A stretch of DNA of 64,000 nt from Noviherbaspirillum_A sp047237965 (GCF_047237965.1 NZ_JBDFLX010000002.1:558001-622000); one strand, 5' to 3'. Shown: positions 55,593 to 64,000, counted from the first letter of the stretch. The notes: generated from the sequence alone by a model not told the origin. A program made the numbers and translations.

Positions 55593-55976
55593 CTATACCG
55601 CATCCACCTCCCCGGTGGTGAAGTCGCCGGGCATCACGATCTCGAGCATTTCGACGTCATCGCTATGCCCGACTTCGCGATGGCGGATGCCTGGCGGCTG
55701 ATGCACGCATGAACCGGCTTCCAGGCGGACGCGGCCCTGGCCTTCATACTCGAACTCGATCCAGCCCTTGAGGACGTACACCAGCTGGAAGCTGGTTGCA
55801 TGCGCATGCGGCTGGCTGGAGAAATCGGTCCCCGCCGCCGCCCGGATCACATGCGCCGCCACCCTGCCGGCCGTCGCCTCCCTGATACCCAGGTCGCGAT
55901 ATTCAAAGAAGGACCGCAGGCCGCGCGTGAAGCCGGCGTCCTTTGCATGCGATACGACGAAACCTTGCGTTGTCAT
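55593..55976 (-). CDS. Cupin-domain protein
   Basis: A 127-residue single cupin barrel starting at the ATG at 55976. It contains the two cupin motifs: SQPHAHATSFQLVYVLKGWIEFEY (HxH and glutamate-type ligand positions) and GSCVHQPPGIRHREVGHSDDVEMLEIVMPG. It probably binds a divalent metal and a small ligand; enzymatic or sensory roles are both possible. An upstream in-frame extension runs into a REP-like repeat and is not credible. Confidence 0.85.
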   Translation of the reverse strand: MTTQGFVVSHAKDAGFTRGLRSFFEYRDLGIREATAGRVAAHVIRAAAGTDFSSQPHAHATSFQLVYVLKGWIEFEYEGQGRVRLEAGSCVHQPPGIRHREVGHSDDVEMLEIVMPGDFTTGEVDAV

Positions 55977-56116
55977 TGTTTGCTCCGTGGCTGTAAATGT
56001 GGTGCCGACATGCTGCTTGGGTTCGGCGCGAATGTCCAGGCTGCCACGCCTGCCGATGAGCTGACGCCGTCCCTGTGTGGACATGTGAACGGGCTCAAAT
56101 GCCGGGCACGAAGCCA

Positions 56117-56386
56117 GCGTAGCCTGGGTTGAGCGCAGGCGAGACCCGGGTCGCCCCATCCCTGCGCAATACGCTTTCACCGCGGCGGCAAACTGATCGC
56201 CCGCTCCCTCCTTCAACAACACGAAGCGAAAAAGCTCGCACACGCCCTGATTGCCCATGATGAAAATGCCGTCGGGCGCCAACCGTCTTTTCACTTCGCC
56301 TGATGGAAGCGAATTTGATTGCTGCCGGCTTTGTTTTGGCGATCGGTGCGTCCCCGGGTTTCGTTTGCGCTCAATCCAGGCTACGC
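56117..56386. repeat. REP-like inverted repeat pair
   Basis: The 34-nt sequence at 56117-56150 (GCGTAGCCTGG...ACCCGGG) recurs in reverse orientation at 56353-56386; I count 30 of 34 identical positions. Each arm contains its own small hairpin (CCTGGGTT against ACCCGGG). The arms flank about 200 bp without a recognisable gene. This matches the layout of bacterial REP/BIME elements, whose RAYT transposase is not in the window. Confidence 0.75.
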
Positions 56387-56462
56387 TTCCTCAATCCAAA
56401 CTGCATTTGCTTGGCCACCGAACCCTCCCACTCCCAACAAAGCAAGCCCCGCCGCTCATTTC

Positions 56463-57713
56463 TCATTCCCGGCACCAGTCGCGGTCCGGCTGCTTGTTCA
56501 GCCGATGCGCCGCATCCACCACATCCTGCAATTCCACCGGGTCGCTGAACGGGTCTTCATCCAGCGCGGTGACGCGGTTCAGTTCCTTTTGCCAGCGGCG
56601 CAACTCGGCCACATAAGCCGGGTCCGGCACCCGGCGCAGGTCGCCATCCTCTTCAACCAGGTCGCACAGGCCGTTGTGCAGCCAGGCGCCGGTATGCCAG
56701 TCCGGCATGTCGACCGCGGGAAACAGGCAGATGCCCTGCAGGTCCATGCCGCGCTCCACCGCCGCCAGCGACTCCTCCATCACGTCGCACAGCCAGTCGG
56801 CGCGGCCGGCGCCCATGCCGCTGGTTTCGCCGATGATCATGGGCCGGCGGTAGCGCTGCCATACCGGGTCCAGCATCTCGCACAGCGGCACGATGCGGTC
56901 GTCATCCGGCGCCAGCGCGGCATGCGGACCGTGCTCGCGGTATTCCATCTGGCCGAAGGAATAATTGTTGGCGCCGACGATGTCGAGGATCTCCGGCGAG
57001 CCGCCGAGCTCGGGATGCTCGCGGCCGCACAGCATGTCCCAGGCGAGGAAGGTATCCACACAGGTTTCATGCCGCGCCGCCTCGATCAGATCTGGCCGGT
57101 CGCGTGGCGCGACTACATGTACGAGCGGGTCCATGTGCACCATCCTTGCCTCGGGGTCGACTTCGCGTATGGCGTTGGCGCCCGCGATCGCGGCCCGGCA
57201 CAGGGCCACGCGCAGGCGCATGCGGTCCTCGCGGCTGTTGCGGTAGGGCGCGACCCATCCCCACTCGCCGCCACAGAAGGAGAAGAAGGTGATCTCGTTG
57301 ATCGGCGTGAAGAAGTGCGGCCCGCGCACCCGCGGAACGACATACTGCGCGGCTGCCCGGCAGTAGGCCGCGAAGCGCTCGGTGAATGCCGGCCCGAACG
57401 GGTCGAGGTCATCCGGGTAGCCGTAATGGCAGAGGTCCCAGATGGGAATCATCTTGTTGGCATTCATTGCATTGATCAGCGCGTCGAGGCTGGAGAAATC
57501 CAGCCTGCCCTGCCGGTCCACCAGCGGCCAGGGGATGCCTTCGCGCGCCACGGCGATGCCAAGATCGTGGAGGATGCGGTAATCCTCCATCGCATGGCTG
57601 TCATGCCGGGTTTCGGCGACCAGGTTGCGGCGCCGCCGGTCTTTCCAGAGGAAGGTCGAACATTCGAATCCCGAAAGGAAAAAGGTGGGGAAGATACCCG
57701 GATGGCTGGTCAT
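56463..57713 (-). CDS. GH1-like (beta-glucosidase-fold) protein
   Basis: A 416-residue TIM-barrel protein resembling family 1 glycoside hydrolases and related bacterial beta-glucosidase-like proteins. Features are FFLSGFECSTFLWKDRRRRN, REGIPWPLVDRQGRLDF, IPIWDLCHYGYPDDLDPF, the putative acid/base glutamate in TPINEITFFSFCGGEWGW, and the putative nucleophile in MIIGETSGMGAGRADWL. These residues support activity, although the loops differ from classic GH1 enzymes. The ATG at 57713 is used because AAGGG lies upstream; an ATG at 57728 is the alternative. No export signal is seen. Confidence 0.78.
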   Translation of the reverse strand: MTSHPGIFPTFFLSGFECSTFLWKDRRRRNLVAETRHDSHAMEDYRILHDLGIAVAREGIPWPLVDRQGRLDFSSLDALINAMNANKMIPIWDLCHYGYPDDLDPFGPAFTERFAAYCRAAAQYVVPRVRGPHFFTPINEITFFSFCGGEWGWVAPYRNSREDRMRLRVALCRAAIAGANAIREVDPEARMVHMDPLVHVVAPRDRPDLIEAARHETCVDTFLAWDMLCGREHPELGGSPEILDIVGANNYSFGQMEYREHGPHAALAPDDDRIVPLCEMLDPVWQRYRRPMIIGETSGMGAGRADWLCDVMEESLAAVERGMDLQGICLFPAVDMPDWHTGAWLHNGLCDLVEEDGDLRRVPDPAYVAELRRWQKELNRVTALDEDPFSDPVELQDVVDAAHRLNKQPDRDWCRE

Positions 57714-57908
57714 GTCGGCGCCCTTCATCGCTGGTGTAATGGAAAGACCGGCGCGGCACGATTAAGTTGCCGGCTTGCGCCCCGGGCCGATGCCGCGTGC
57801 AGCCGGCGCATGACCATGCGCCGCGGTCGCGGTCACACTCCGAAGGCGCCTTCGTCCTGCCGGATGGCGGCGCGTCCACCCTCAAGTTTCCGCAGTAGAA
57901 GGCATGAC

Positions 57909-58628
57909 ATGGGCGTTGATCCAGTTCCGCTGGACCCTGACATCGTCCGGCGCCTGTCGGGCGGGACGACCGCCACGCTGACCACGGTGTTGTTGAAGAA
58001 GGGCCTGCGCAAGGTCTGGCTGCGCGGCGCGATGCCGCTGGTGCCCGGCCAGCCGCGGCTGGTGGGCCGCGCCTTCACGTTTCGCTTCGTGCCGGCGCGC
58101 GAAGACCTGGCCACGCCGGCCTCGTGGGGCGCGCCGATCTCCACCCGCGCCGCGATCGACGCCATGCCCGAAGGCTGCATCGCCGTGGTCGGCGCAATGG
58201 ACGTGACGGCGCCGGCATTTTCGGCGACATCCTGTGCGCGCATGCAAAAGCGCGGCGTGACCGCGCTGGTAACCGATGGCGTGGTGCGCGACGTGGCCGG
58301 CGTGCTGGGCACCGACCTGCCGACCTGGTGCCAGGGCGCGGCCGCGCCGCCTTCGGTGGCGGGCCTGACCTTCGTCGGCTGACAGAAGCCCATCGGCTGC
58401 GGCGGCGTTGCGGTGTTCCCTAACGACGTGGTGGTGCCCGACGGCGACGGCGCGGTGCTGATCCCGGCCGCCCTGCTCGACGAGGTGGTCGCGGCCTCGG
58501 TCGAACAGGAAAGGCTGGAAGCCTGGATCATGGAAGAGGTCAATGCAGGCGCGGCCTTGCCGGGCCTTTATCCGCCAAACGAGGAAAACCGCAAGCGCTA
58601 CGAGGCCTGGGCCGGCAAGGCCGGCTGA
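57909..58628 (+). pseudogene. RraA-family (demethylmenaquinone methyltransferase-like) gene with lesions
   Basis: A full RraA-family reading frame starts at the ATG at 57909 (MGVDPVPLDPDIV) and contains RAFTFRFVPARED and ALVTDGVVRDVAGV. Codon 158 is TGA at 58380-58382, where the frame reads LTFVG-stop-QKPIGCGGVAVFPND; the family has tryptophan there, so TGG to TGA is likely. The stretch 58207-58240 encodes the expected GAGIFGDILCA only in another frame, implying a 1-base loss near 58207 and a 2-base loss near 58238 that together restore frame. The frame ends normally at 58628. RraA-like proteins act as aldolases or RNase E inhibitors. The gene is probably inactive unless these are sequence errors. 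Confidence 0.85.
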
Positions 58629-58978
58629 TGCCCATGTGCCGGGCCGCGCGGCAGCCGCCACGGACCCGGCAATTCTTTCCTGCCGTTACCAGATGCCAGC
58701 CGCAGGCGGCTTTCCGCCGACGCACGAGCAGCGGCCTGCACCTTAAAAGCTTGTTCAAATCGAAGGCAAGCGCATTTGATGATCAAAGTCAGCGTTTAAG
58801 CACAGCAAGGCGCGGCGCTTGGCGCTATTATTTTTGAGCCAGTTTCATGCCGGGCCGAAAGCACACTCCCGATACCCAGCGTCCGTAATGACGGACAGCG
58901 CGGGGCTTGCGCGCTGCATTCCCACGGAGCGTTTCCCGGCTGGCACCAACCGATCGACCATCAAGCGCCGAGGAAAAA
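58629..58978. other. Upstream region of crtE
   Basis: About 350 bp with no convincing gene. A TATTAT at 58826-58831 is a possible -10 element, about 150 bp before crtE. GAGGA immediately precedes the chosen crtE start. Confidence 0.4.
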
Positions 58979-59827
58979 TTGCTAGTTGCCAATCCGCCCA
59001 CTGCGATAGACCAGAACTGGATTGCCGATACACGGCGCCTGGTCGATCAGCATCTCGATACCCTGCTCGCTCCTTCACAGACATCGCCGGTCGCCGAGGC
59101 GATGCGCTACAGCGTGCTGGCCCAGGGCAAGCGCATCCGTCCCCTGCTCACGCTGGCGGTGGCCAGCTATTTCGGCGTGCGGCCGGCGGCGGCGATGCAT
59201 GTGGCCTGCGCGCTGGAGATGATCCATTCGGCCTCGCTGATCCTGGACGACCTGCCCTGCATGGACAATGACCGCGAGCGGCGCAACCGCGTGGCCACCC
59301 ATGTCCGTTACGGCGAAAGCCTGACCATCCTGGCGGCGGTCTCGCTGCTCACGCAAAGCTGCTGCACCATCGCCTCCCACCAGAGCCTGGAGCCGGACCT
59401 GCGGCTGAAGCTGGTGCAGATGCTGTGCGAAACCGTGGGCCCGCATGGCCTGTCGCTGGGCCAGTACATCGATCTGCATGGCGTGGCCGGCATGGCCACG
59501 CCTTCGGCCATCACCAACATCCATCACCTGAAGACCGGCGTGCTGTTCCTTGCCGCGGCGCGGGCCGGCTGCCTGATCGCCCGCGCCAGCCCGGCGCAGG
59601 AAGACAAGGTGATGCGCTTCACCAATAACATCGGCCTGGCCTTTCAGCTGCTGGACGACCTCAAGGACATGGACAGCCCCGGCACCAACATGGTGGCGCA
59701 TATCGGCGTGTCCGGCGCGCATCGCCGCCTGCAGGATTACCTGGATGCGGCCAACGATGCGATCGCGGGCGAGCGCAACGCCGGCATGCTGCAAGGTTTT
59801 GCGGAAGCCTTCTTCAGGCGCGCTTAG
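58979..59827 (+). CDS. crtE: Geranylgeranyl diphosphate synthase (polyprenyl synthetase)
   Basis: A 282-residue trans-isoprenyl diphosphate synthase. The first aspartate-rich motif is in LILDDLPCMDND and the second in LLDDLKDMDS. Other landmarks are RYSVLAQGKRIRPLL, ALEMIHSASL, GLSLGQYIDL and HHLKTGVLF. It should elongate FPP to GGPP for phytoene synthesis. A TTG at 58979 preceded by GAGGA is the best start; a TTG at 58907 is an alternative, and no suitable ATG exists. It converges on crtB, with six bases between the two stop codons, so crtE is in its own transcript. Confidence 0.9.
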   Translation: MLVANPPTAIDQNWIADTRRLVDQHLDTLLAPSQTSPVAEAMRYSVLAQGKRIRPLLTLAVASYFGVRPAAAMHVACALEMIHSASLILDDLPCMDNDRERRNRVATHVRYGESLTILAAVSLLTQSCCTIASHQSLEPDLRLKLVQMLCETVGPHGLSLGQYIDLHGVAGMATPSAITNIHHLKTGVLFLAAARAGCLIARASPAQEDKVMRFTNNIGLAFQLLDDLKDMDSPGTNMVAHIGVSGAHRRLQDYLDAANDAIAGERNAGMLQGFAEAFFRRA

Positions 59828-59833
59828 AAGTTA

Positions 59834-60763
59834 TTACAGGTCCGGATGGGTCCACAGCCCGCTGCGCGCCGCCTCGGCAGGCCGCCGCGCTTTCGCGTGA
59901 ACCGCGACGAATCCACCCTGGAACAGGCGCAGCAGCTTGCGCCTGCCTGATACGCTGGTGCGCTGCTCCCAGGCAGCCGCGCCTTCGGCGCGCACCCGCA
60001 GGCCGATCTCGCGGTAGATCAGCAGCGCGCCGGCGATGGCCCAGGCGCAGCGCCACGGCAGTTGCGTCATGCCGATGCGGGCGGATGCGTAATACTGCTC
60101 GGCCAATTCCACCAGTTCGCAGGCCAGCGCATGCAGCGCGGGCAGGTGCTGCGGCTGCGCCGCCTCGCCCGGCGCGATGCCCTTCTGCGCCAGCCAGTCT
60201 TCCGGCAGGTAGCAGCGGCCGATGCGAAGGTCGTCCCGCACATCGCGGGCGATGTTGGTGAGCTGGAAGGCAATGCCCAGGTCGGCCGCCCGATGCATCA
60301 CTTGCGCATCGCGCACGCCCATGATGCGGGCCATCATCACGCCCACCACGCCTGCCACGTGGTAGCAATAGCGCAGCGTGTCGTCCAGAGTGTGGAAGCG
60401 CTGTTCGCGCGCATCCATCGCAAAGCCTTCCAGCAGTTCGAACAGGTGGCGCCGGGGCAGCGCATGCCGCCGCACCACCTGGCCCAGCGCGGCAAAGGCC
60501 GGGATGTCGCTGGCATGGCCGTCGCATACCCGCGCCGTCTCGCGCTGCAGCGCCTGCAGCCGCGCTTCCTTTTCCTGCCGGCTCAGTTCCTGGGCGTCAT
60601 GGCCCAGGGTCTGGCCGTCGATCACGTCGTCGCAGTGGCGGCACCAGGCATACAGCATCATCACGCTGTCGCGGGTGTCGCGGTCGAACAGCATCGCGGC
60701 CTTGGCAAAGCTCTTCGAGCCCTGCCGGATGCTTTGCTGGCTGTAGGCGGAAATGTCCTGCAT
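59834..60763 (-). CDS. crtB: Phytoene synthase
   Basis: A 309-residue squalene/phytoene synthase that condenses two GGPP molecules to phytoene. Motifs are SIRQGSKSFAKAAMLF, YAWCRHCDDVIDGQTL (first Asp-rich), LGIAFQLTNIARDVRDDLRIGRCYLPEDWL (second Asp-rich) and RIGMTQLPWRCAWAI. The ATG at 60763 is chosen because GGAGG lies five bases upstream; a GTG at 60778 overlapping the crtI stop is possible. Last gene of the X-Y-I-B operon. Confidence 0.95.
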   Translation of the reverse strand: MQDISAYSQQSIRQGSKSFAKAAMLFDRDTRDSVMMLYAWCRHCDDVIDGQTLGHDAQELSRQEKEARLQALQRETARVCDGHASDIPAFAALGQVVRRHALPRRHLFELLEGFAMDAREQRFHTLDDTLRYCYHVAGVVGVMMARIMGVRDAQVMHRAADLGIAFQLTNIARDVRDDLRIGRCYLPEDWLAQKGIAPGEAAQPQHLPALHALACELVELAEQYYASARIGMTQLPWRCAWAIAGALLIYREIGLRVRAEGAAAWEQRTSVSGRRKLLRLFQGGFVAVHAKARRPAEAARSGLWTHPDL

Positions 60764-60774
60764 CGCGGCCTCCG

Positions 60775-62265
60775 TCACGCGGCGCTCCGGGCGGGCTGTT
60801 CATCCAGGATGATGCGCGCGGTGGCCTTGGCCGAGCCGACCACGCCGGGGATGCCGGCGCCGGGATGGGTGCCGGCGCCGACGAAATACAGGCCGGGTAT
60901 CTGCTGGTCCTTGTTATGGGTGCGGAAATAGGCGCTCTGCCACAGCACCGGCTCCAGCGAGAAGGCCGAGCCGACATGGGCGTTGAGTTCGTCGCGGAAG
61001 TCGCAGGGCGTGAAGATGCGCGAGGTGACGAGGTCGCGCTTTAAGTCCGGTATGTAGTGCTGCTCCAGGTAGTCGAGGATGCGGTCGCGGTAGCGCGGGC
61101 CTTCGCTTTCCCAGTCGATGTCGGCATTGCCCAGGTGCGGCACCGGCGCCAGCACGTAATAGGCGCTGTGGCCGGGCGGCGCGAGCGACGGATCGGTGAC
61201 GGTAGGCGCATGCAGGTAGAGCGAAAAATCGTCCGCCAGCGTGGCGCCATGGAAGATGTCCTTCAGCAGTTCGCGGTAGCGCGGGCCGAACAGCACGGTA
61301 TGGTGCTCCAACCCCGGCCGCGTGCCCTTCAGGCCGAAGTAGATCACGAACAGCGACATCGAGAAGCGCTTCTTCTTCAGGGCGGCCGCCTTGCGCTGCG
61401 CCGGCGGATGCTGGCGCAGCAGCTTCTCGTAGGTATGCACCACGTCGGCATTGCTGGCGGCAAGGAGGCAGGGCAGGCGCTCGCCGGAGCGCAGCCGCAC
61501 TGCCGCCACCCGGCCCTGCTCGACCAGGATCTCGTCCACCGGCGCATTCAACCGGATCTCGCCGCCGAGGTCGGTAAAGAGCTTGATCATGCCGCGGATC
61601 AGCGCCCCGGTGCCGCCCTGCGGGAAGGTCACGCCCCACTGCCGTTCCAGCGCATGGATCAGCGCATAGATGGACGAGGTCTCGAACGGATTGCCGCCCA
61701 CCAGCAGCGAATGAAAGCTGAAGGCCTGGCGCAGGTGCGGGTCCTTGATGAAGCGCGAGACGATGCCGTAGACGCTGCGGTAGCTTTCCAGCTTGATCAG
61801 TTGCGGCGCCACCTTCACCATGCTGCGGAAGTCGGGGAACGGCACATGGCCCAGCTTGATGTAGCCTTCTTCCAGCACCGCCTTGGAATAGTCGAGGAAG
61901 CGGCGGTAGCCTGCCACGTCGCCCGGCGACTTGGCGCCGATCTGCCGGTCCAGCGCCTCCTGGTCGTTCACGTAATTGAAGCAGTAGCCGTCTTCCCAGC
62001 ACAGGCGGTAGAAGGGACTGACAGGCAGCAGCTTCACATAGTCGTCCAGCCGCCGGCCCGACAGCGCGAACAGTTCCTCCAGCGCGGTGGGGTCGGTGAT
62101 GACGGTCGGCCCGGCGTCGAAGGTGAAGCCCTGGTCTTCATACACATAGGCGCGGCCGCCCGGCTTGTCGCGCTGTTCCAGCACGAGTGTCGGTATGCCG
62201 GCCGACTGCAGCCGGATGGCGAGCGCAAGGCCGCCGAATCCGCTGCCGATCACGATGGCTTTGAT
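60775..62265 (-). CDS. crtI: Phytoene desaturase, start codon apparently ATC
   Basis: A 496-residue FAD-dependent desaturase that converts phytoene to lycopene. The N-terminus reads KAIVIGSGFGGLALAIRLQS (GxGxxG dinucleotide site), then PGGRAYVYEDQGFTFDAGPTVI. Mid-domain LLVGGNPFETSSIYALIHALE and C-terminal GLYFVGAGTHPGAGIPGVVGSAKATARII are standard. An AAGGGG ribosome-binding site precedes the position where ATG is expected, but the codon there (62263-62265) is ATC. The nearest usable start is GTG at 62253, which overlaps the crtY stop as GTGA but removes the first beta strand (AIV). Function may be reduced or depend on a rare start codon. Confidence 0.88.
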   Translation of the reverse strand: MKAIVIGSGFGGLALAIRLQSAGIPTLVLEQRDKPGGRAYVYEDQGFTFDAGPTVITDPTALEELFALSGRRLDDYVKLLPVSPFYRLCWEDGYCFNYVNDQEALDRQIGAKSPGDVAGYRRFLDYSKAVLEEGYIKLGHVPFPDFRSMVKVAPQLIKLESYRSVYGIVSRFIKDPHLRQAFSFHSLLVGGNPFETSSIYALIHALERQWGVTFPQGGTGALIRGMIKLFTDLGGEIRLNAPVDEILVEQGRVAAVRLRSGERLPCLLAASNADVVHTYEKLLRQHPPAQRKAAALKKKRFSMSLFVIYFGLKGTRPGLEHHTVLFGPRYRELLKDIFHGATLADDFSLYLHAPTVTDPSLAPPGHSAYYVLAPVPHLGNADIDWESEGPRYRDRILDYLEQHYIPDLKRDLVTSRIFTPCDFRDELNAHVGSAFSLEPVLWQSAYFRTHNKDQQIPGLYFVGAGTHPGAGIPGVVGSAKATARIILDEQPARSAA

Positions 62266-63419
62266 GATGTTCCCCTTTCGATGTTGGCCATGGCCATGAA
62301 TGCCGCGCCCAGTGGCACCGGCGGCTTGCCGGACAGGATGCGCAGCTTGTCGGCCCAGGTCAGGCGGGCTGCATAGAAGCGTTCGATGCGCGCCTGCGGC
62401 AGGCCGTAGAAGCGCTGCAGCAGGCGGTAGCGCTGCGCCGGCGCGCTGGCGAAGAACAGCATGCGGTTCAACAGGCGCATGAAGAGCTGGCCGCGCCACT
62501 GCGCGACGGACCTGGCGCGGATGCAGTCGCCCGCTTCCGACAGCGCCGGCAGCGCCGCGATCTCGTCGGCCAGGCGCACCGCGAACGGCAGCGAATAGCC
62601 GGTGGTGGCATGGAACAGCCCGGCGCGCAGGCCGCTGCAGGCCAGCTGCGCCGGCTTGTCGCGCCAGAAGCGCTCGATGTCGCCCGACAGCGCAATCGGC
62701 AGCACGCCGCTCTCTTCCCGTTCCACGCGCTCGACCTGCCAGCCGCGTGCGGCGATGTAGTCGTCGATGCGGCGCCGCAGCGCTGCCTCGTCCAGTGCGG
62801 GTGCGCCGCTGTAGTAGGTGTCCTCGACCAGGATGCGGCGCTCGTCCAGCGGCAGCGTATAGACGAAGCGGTAGCCGTCGTCCTGCGACACGGTGGCGTC
62901 CATGATGACGGGCAGCGCCTGGCCATGCGGCTGGCGCAGCAGCACCTCGCGGCCGACGAACTTCTGCCAGGCATAGCGCATATGCGGCGAGGCGGCATGG
63001 CCGCGGCCGTCGATCACCAGGCCGGCCGGCTGCCATGCGCCATTGATGCGGGCGCCGGTGGCGCTTACCTCGTCCACGATAGCGCCGAGCAGCACCGCGT
63101 CGCCCAGCGCCGGCTGCAGCACCTGATGGAAGCGGTCGGCGCTGATGCTGTAGCAGGGCGTCGACAGCCGGCGCCGGTGCGCCGGAAAGCGCACTTCGTA
63201 GCCGGGCCAGCGGTGCGCCACCAGCGGCGCCAGCCAGGCATGCTGCGCCGGCGTCAGGTCGGGATGATAGTAGGACCAGGTATGGTTGCCGCCCAGCGTC
63301 GCGCCGCGTTCCACCAGCAGGATGCGCAGTTCCGGCCGCGTCTGGCGCAGCCGCCAGGCGATCAGGCCGTTGGCCAGGCCGCCGCCGATCAGCAGCACGT
63401 CAAGCGGTGCGTCAACCAT
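62250..63419 (-). CDS. crtY: Lycopene beta-cyclase
   Basis: A 389-residue bacterial CrtY-type cyclase that converts lycopene to beta-carotene. The opening APLDVLLIGGGLANGLIAWRL is the CrtY dinucleotide motif. ERGATLGGNHTWSYYHPDLT, DGYRFVYTLPLDERRILVEDTYYS, FHATTGYSLPFAVRLADEI and RFYGLPQARIERFYAARLTWADKLRILSGKPP follow. The ATG at 63419 lies inside the end of crtX (8-bp overlap), showing translational coupling. Its stop codon overlaps the GTG candidate start of crtI. Confidence 0.95.
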   Translation of the reverse strand: MVDAPLDVLLIGGGLANGLIAWRLRQTRPELRILLVERGATLGGNHTWSYYHPDLTPAQHAWLAPLVAHRWPGYEVRFPAHRRRLSTPCYSISADRFHQVLQPALGDAVLLGAIVDEVSATGARINGAWQPAGLVIDGRGHAASPHMRYAWQKFVGREVLLRQPHGQALPVIMDATVSQDDGYRFVYTLPLDERRILVEDTYYSGAPALDEAALRRRIDDYIAARGWQVERVEREESGVLPIALSGDIERFWRDKPAQLACSGLRAGLFHATTGYSLPFAVRLADEIAALPALSEAGDCIRARSVAQWRGQLFMRLLNRMLFFASAPAQRYRLLQRFYGLPQARIERFYAARLTWADKLRILSGKPPVPLGAAFMAMANIERGTSSKPS

Positions 63420-64000
63420 GACCAAGCGCCTCCTCGATGGCATGGCAGCCGGCCTGTACGCCATCCTCGGCGCGACTCGGCCCGGCCAGCCGGGCCGCCG
63501 CCTCATGCATGCGCTCGTCGGCCAGGGCGCGCGCCAGCGCGGCGCGCAGCGCATGGCGGCCGGCGCGCCGCTTCGGCAGCACCAGCGCCGCGCCCGATGC
63601 GCGCAGCCGCAGCGCATTGTCCATCTGGTCGTGCGCATGGGGCACGATGACTTGCGGCTTGCCGGCCCGCAGCGCCTTGAACGAGGTGGCGACGCCGCCG
63701 GAATGCACGATCACCGCCGCATGCGGAAACAGGGCCTCGAACGGCGCATAGCCGATGCGCAGCGCGCCTTCGGGCAGCGGTTCCGGCAGATGCGCAGCGG
63801 CCGCCAGTCCGCCCGTCACCAGCAATGCCCGCATGCCCAGCGCCAAAGCAGCCGCCAGGCCATCGGCATAGAAGTCGCCGGCGTCATTGCTGGCCGCGGA
63901 GCCGAGCGTGAAGACCGCCAGCGGCGCATCGTTGCGCGCCAGGAAGCGCTGCAGCGCATCCGGCAGCGCCGGCGCCTCGTCCAGGTACAGCGCGGTGCCG
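63412..64000 (-). CDS. crtX: Glycosyltransferase, zeaxanthin glucosyltransferase-like, 5' part beyond window
   Basis: The minus strand is open from the window edge to the stop at 63412-63414, giving about 195 C-terminal residues of a GT1-family (UGT-like) glycosyltransferase. Landmarks are LAVFTLGSAAS, IGYAPFEALFPHAAVIVHSGGVATSFKALRAG and KPQVIVPHAHDQMDNALRL, the nucleotide-sugar-binding PSPG-like region with HSGG and the D/Q pair. Position directly before crtY matches crtX of the Pantoea-type cluster, which glucosylates zeaxanthin. No crtZ hydroxylase is visible in the window, so the acceptor is inferred. Confidence 0.85.
   Translation of the reverse strand, partial: GTALYLDEAPALPDALQRFLARNDAPLAVFTLGSAASNDAGDFYADGLAAALALGMRALLVTGGLAAAAHLPEPLPEGALRIGYAPFEALFPHAAVIVHSGGVATSFKALRAGKPQVIVPHAHDQMDNALRLRASGAALVLPKRRAGRHALRAALARALADERMHEAAARLAGPSRAEDGVQAGCHAIEEALGHG

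Noticed and set aside
56000..56294. N-terminal extension of the cupin ORF to 56294
   Set aside because: It reads through one arm of the REP-like repeat, while the ATG at 55976 gives a complete cupin barrel.
62266..63036. Upstream extension of the crtI frame to 63036
   Set aside because: The extra roughly 250 residues lie antiparallel in frame to crtY coding DNA on the same strand and show no CrtI or other family sequence, so crtI must start near 62265 or 62253.

Overview
The window is GC-rich, densely coded DNA from a betaproteobacterium, most likely Burkholderiales and plausibly Oxalobacteraceae (Noviherbaspirillum/Massilia-like). This placement is inferred from content: several Bug/TctC solute-binding proteins, a DUF2868/DUF3482 pair, an acinetobacter-type malonate decarboxylase operon, an H-NS-like protein with the betaproteobacterial C-terminus, a PEP-CTERM protein and a crt carotenoid cluster. 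No rRNA, tRNA, CRISPR array or complete insertion sequence was seen.

Layout. 1-12.2 kb is catabolic and housekeeping DNA: a LysR regulator divergent from a tartrate/D-malate dehydrogenase, a metallophosphoesterase divergent from a nucleotidyltransferase, a succinate-semialdehyde-type aldehyde dehydrogenase, small membrane proteins, a PadR regulator with twin operators facing an NTF2-like gene, nitronate monooxygenase, a PEP-CTERM protein, and a coupled hydroxyacid dehydrogenase/SDR pair.

12.2-27 kb is a contact-dependent inhibition (two-partner secretion) locus on the minus strand: tpsB/cdiB, a 3516-codon cdiA, cdiI, then an orphan cdiA-CT/cdiI pair and a further short cdiA scrap. The cdiB gene carries an in-frame amber codon, so the secretion partner looks broken. 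The two toxin tails differ completely downstream of a shared segment of about 0.7 kb, the classic substrate for toxin switching.

27.3-35 kb is a malonate-use operon: a Bug solute-binding protein followed by mdcA-C-D-E-G-B-H, preceded by two operator-like palindromes. 35-43.7 kb holds a secreted hypothetical protein, an AT-rich gap, the DUF2868/GTPase pair, a LysR gene, and a GntR regulator divergent from an FAH-family hydrolase and another Bug protein.

43.8-48.3 kb is a tightly coupled periplasmic copper-handling operon (LVIVD-repeat protein, CusF-like protein, TolC-like lipoprotein, multicopper oxidase). 48.5-58.6 kb holds monomeric isocitrate dehydrogenase, YjfB, a small HTH-like protein, a PAS protein, a SBP56/methanethiol oxidase-like gene coupled to a membrane protein, H-NS-like and cupin proteins, a REP-like inverted repeat pair, a GH1-like protein and a decayed rraA-family gene.

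59-64 kb is the carotenoid cluster: crtE converging on crtB-crtI-crtY-crtX (transcribed X to B). crtI appears to have lost its ATG start codon. Several genes therefore carry apparent lesions (cdiB, rraA-like, crtI start, a tctC fragment); read-level confirmation would separate real decay from sequence error.
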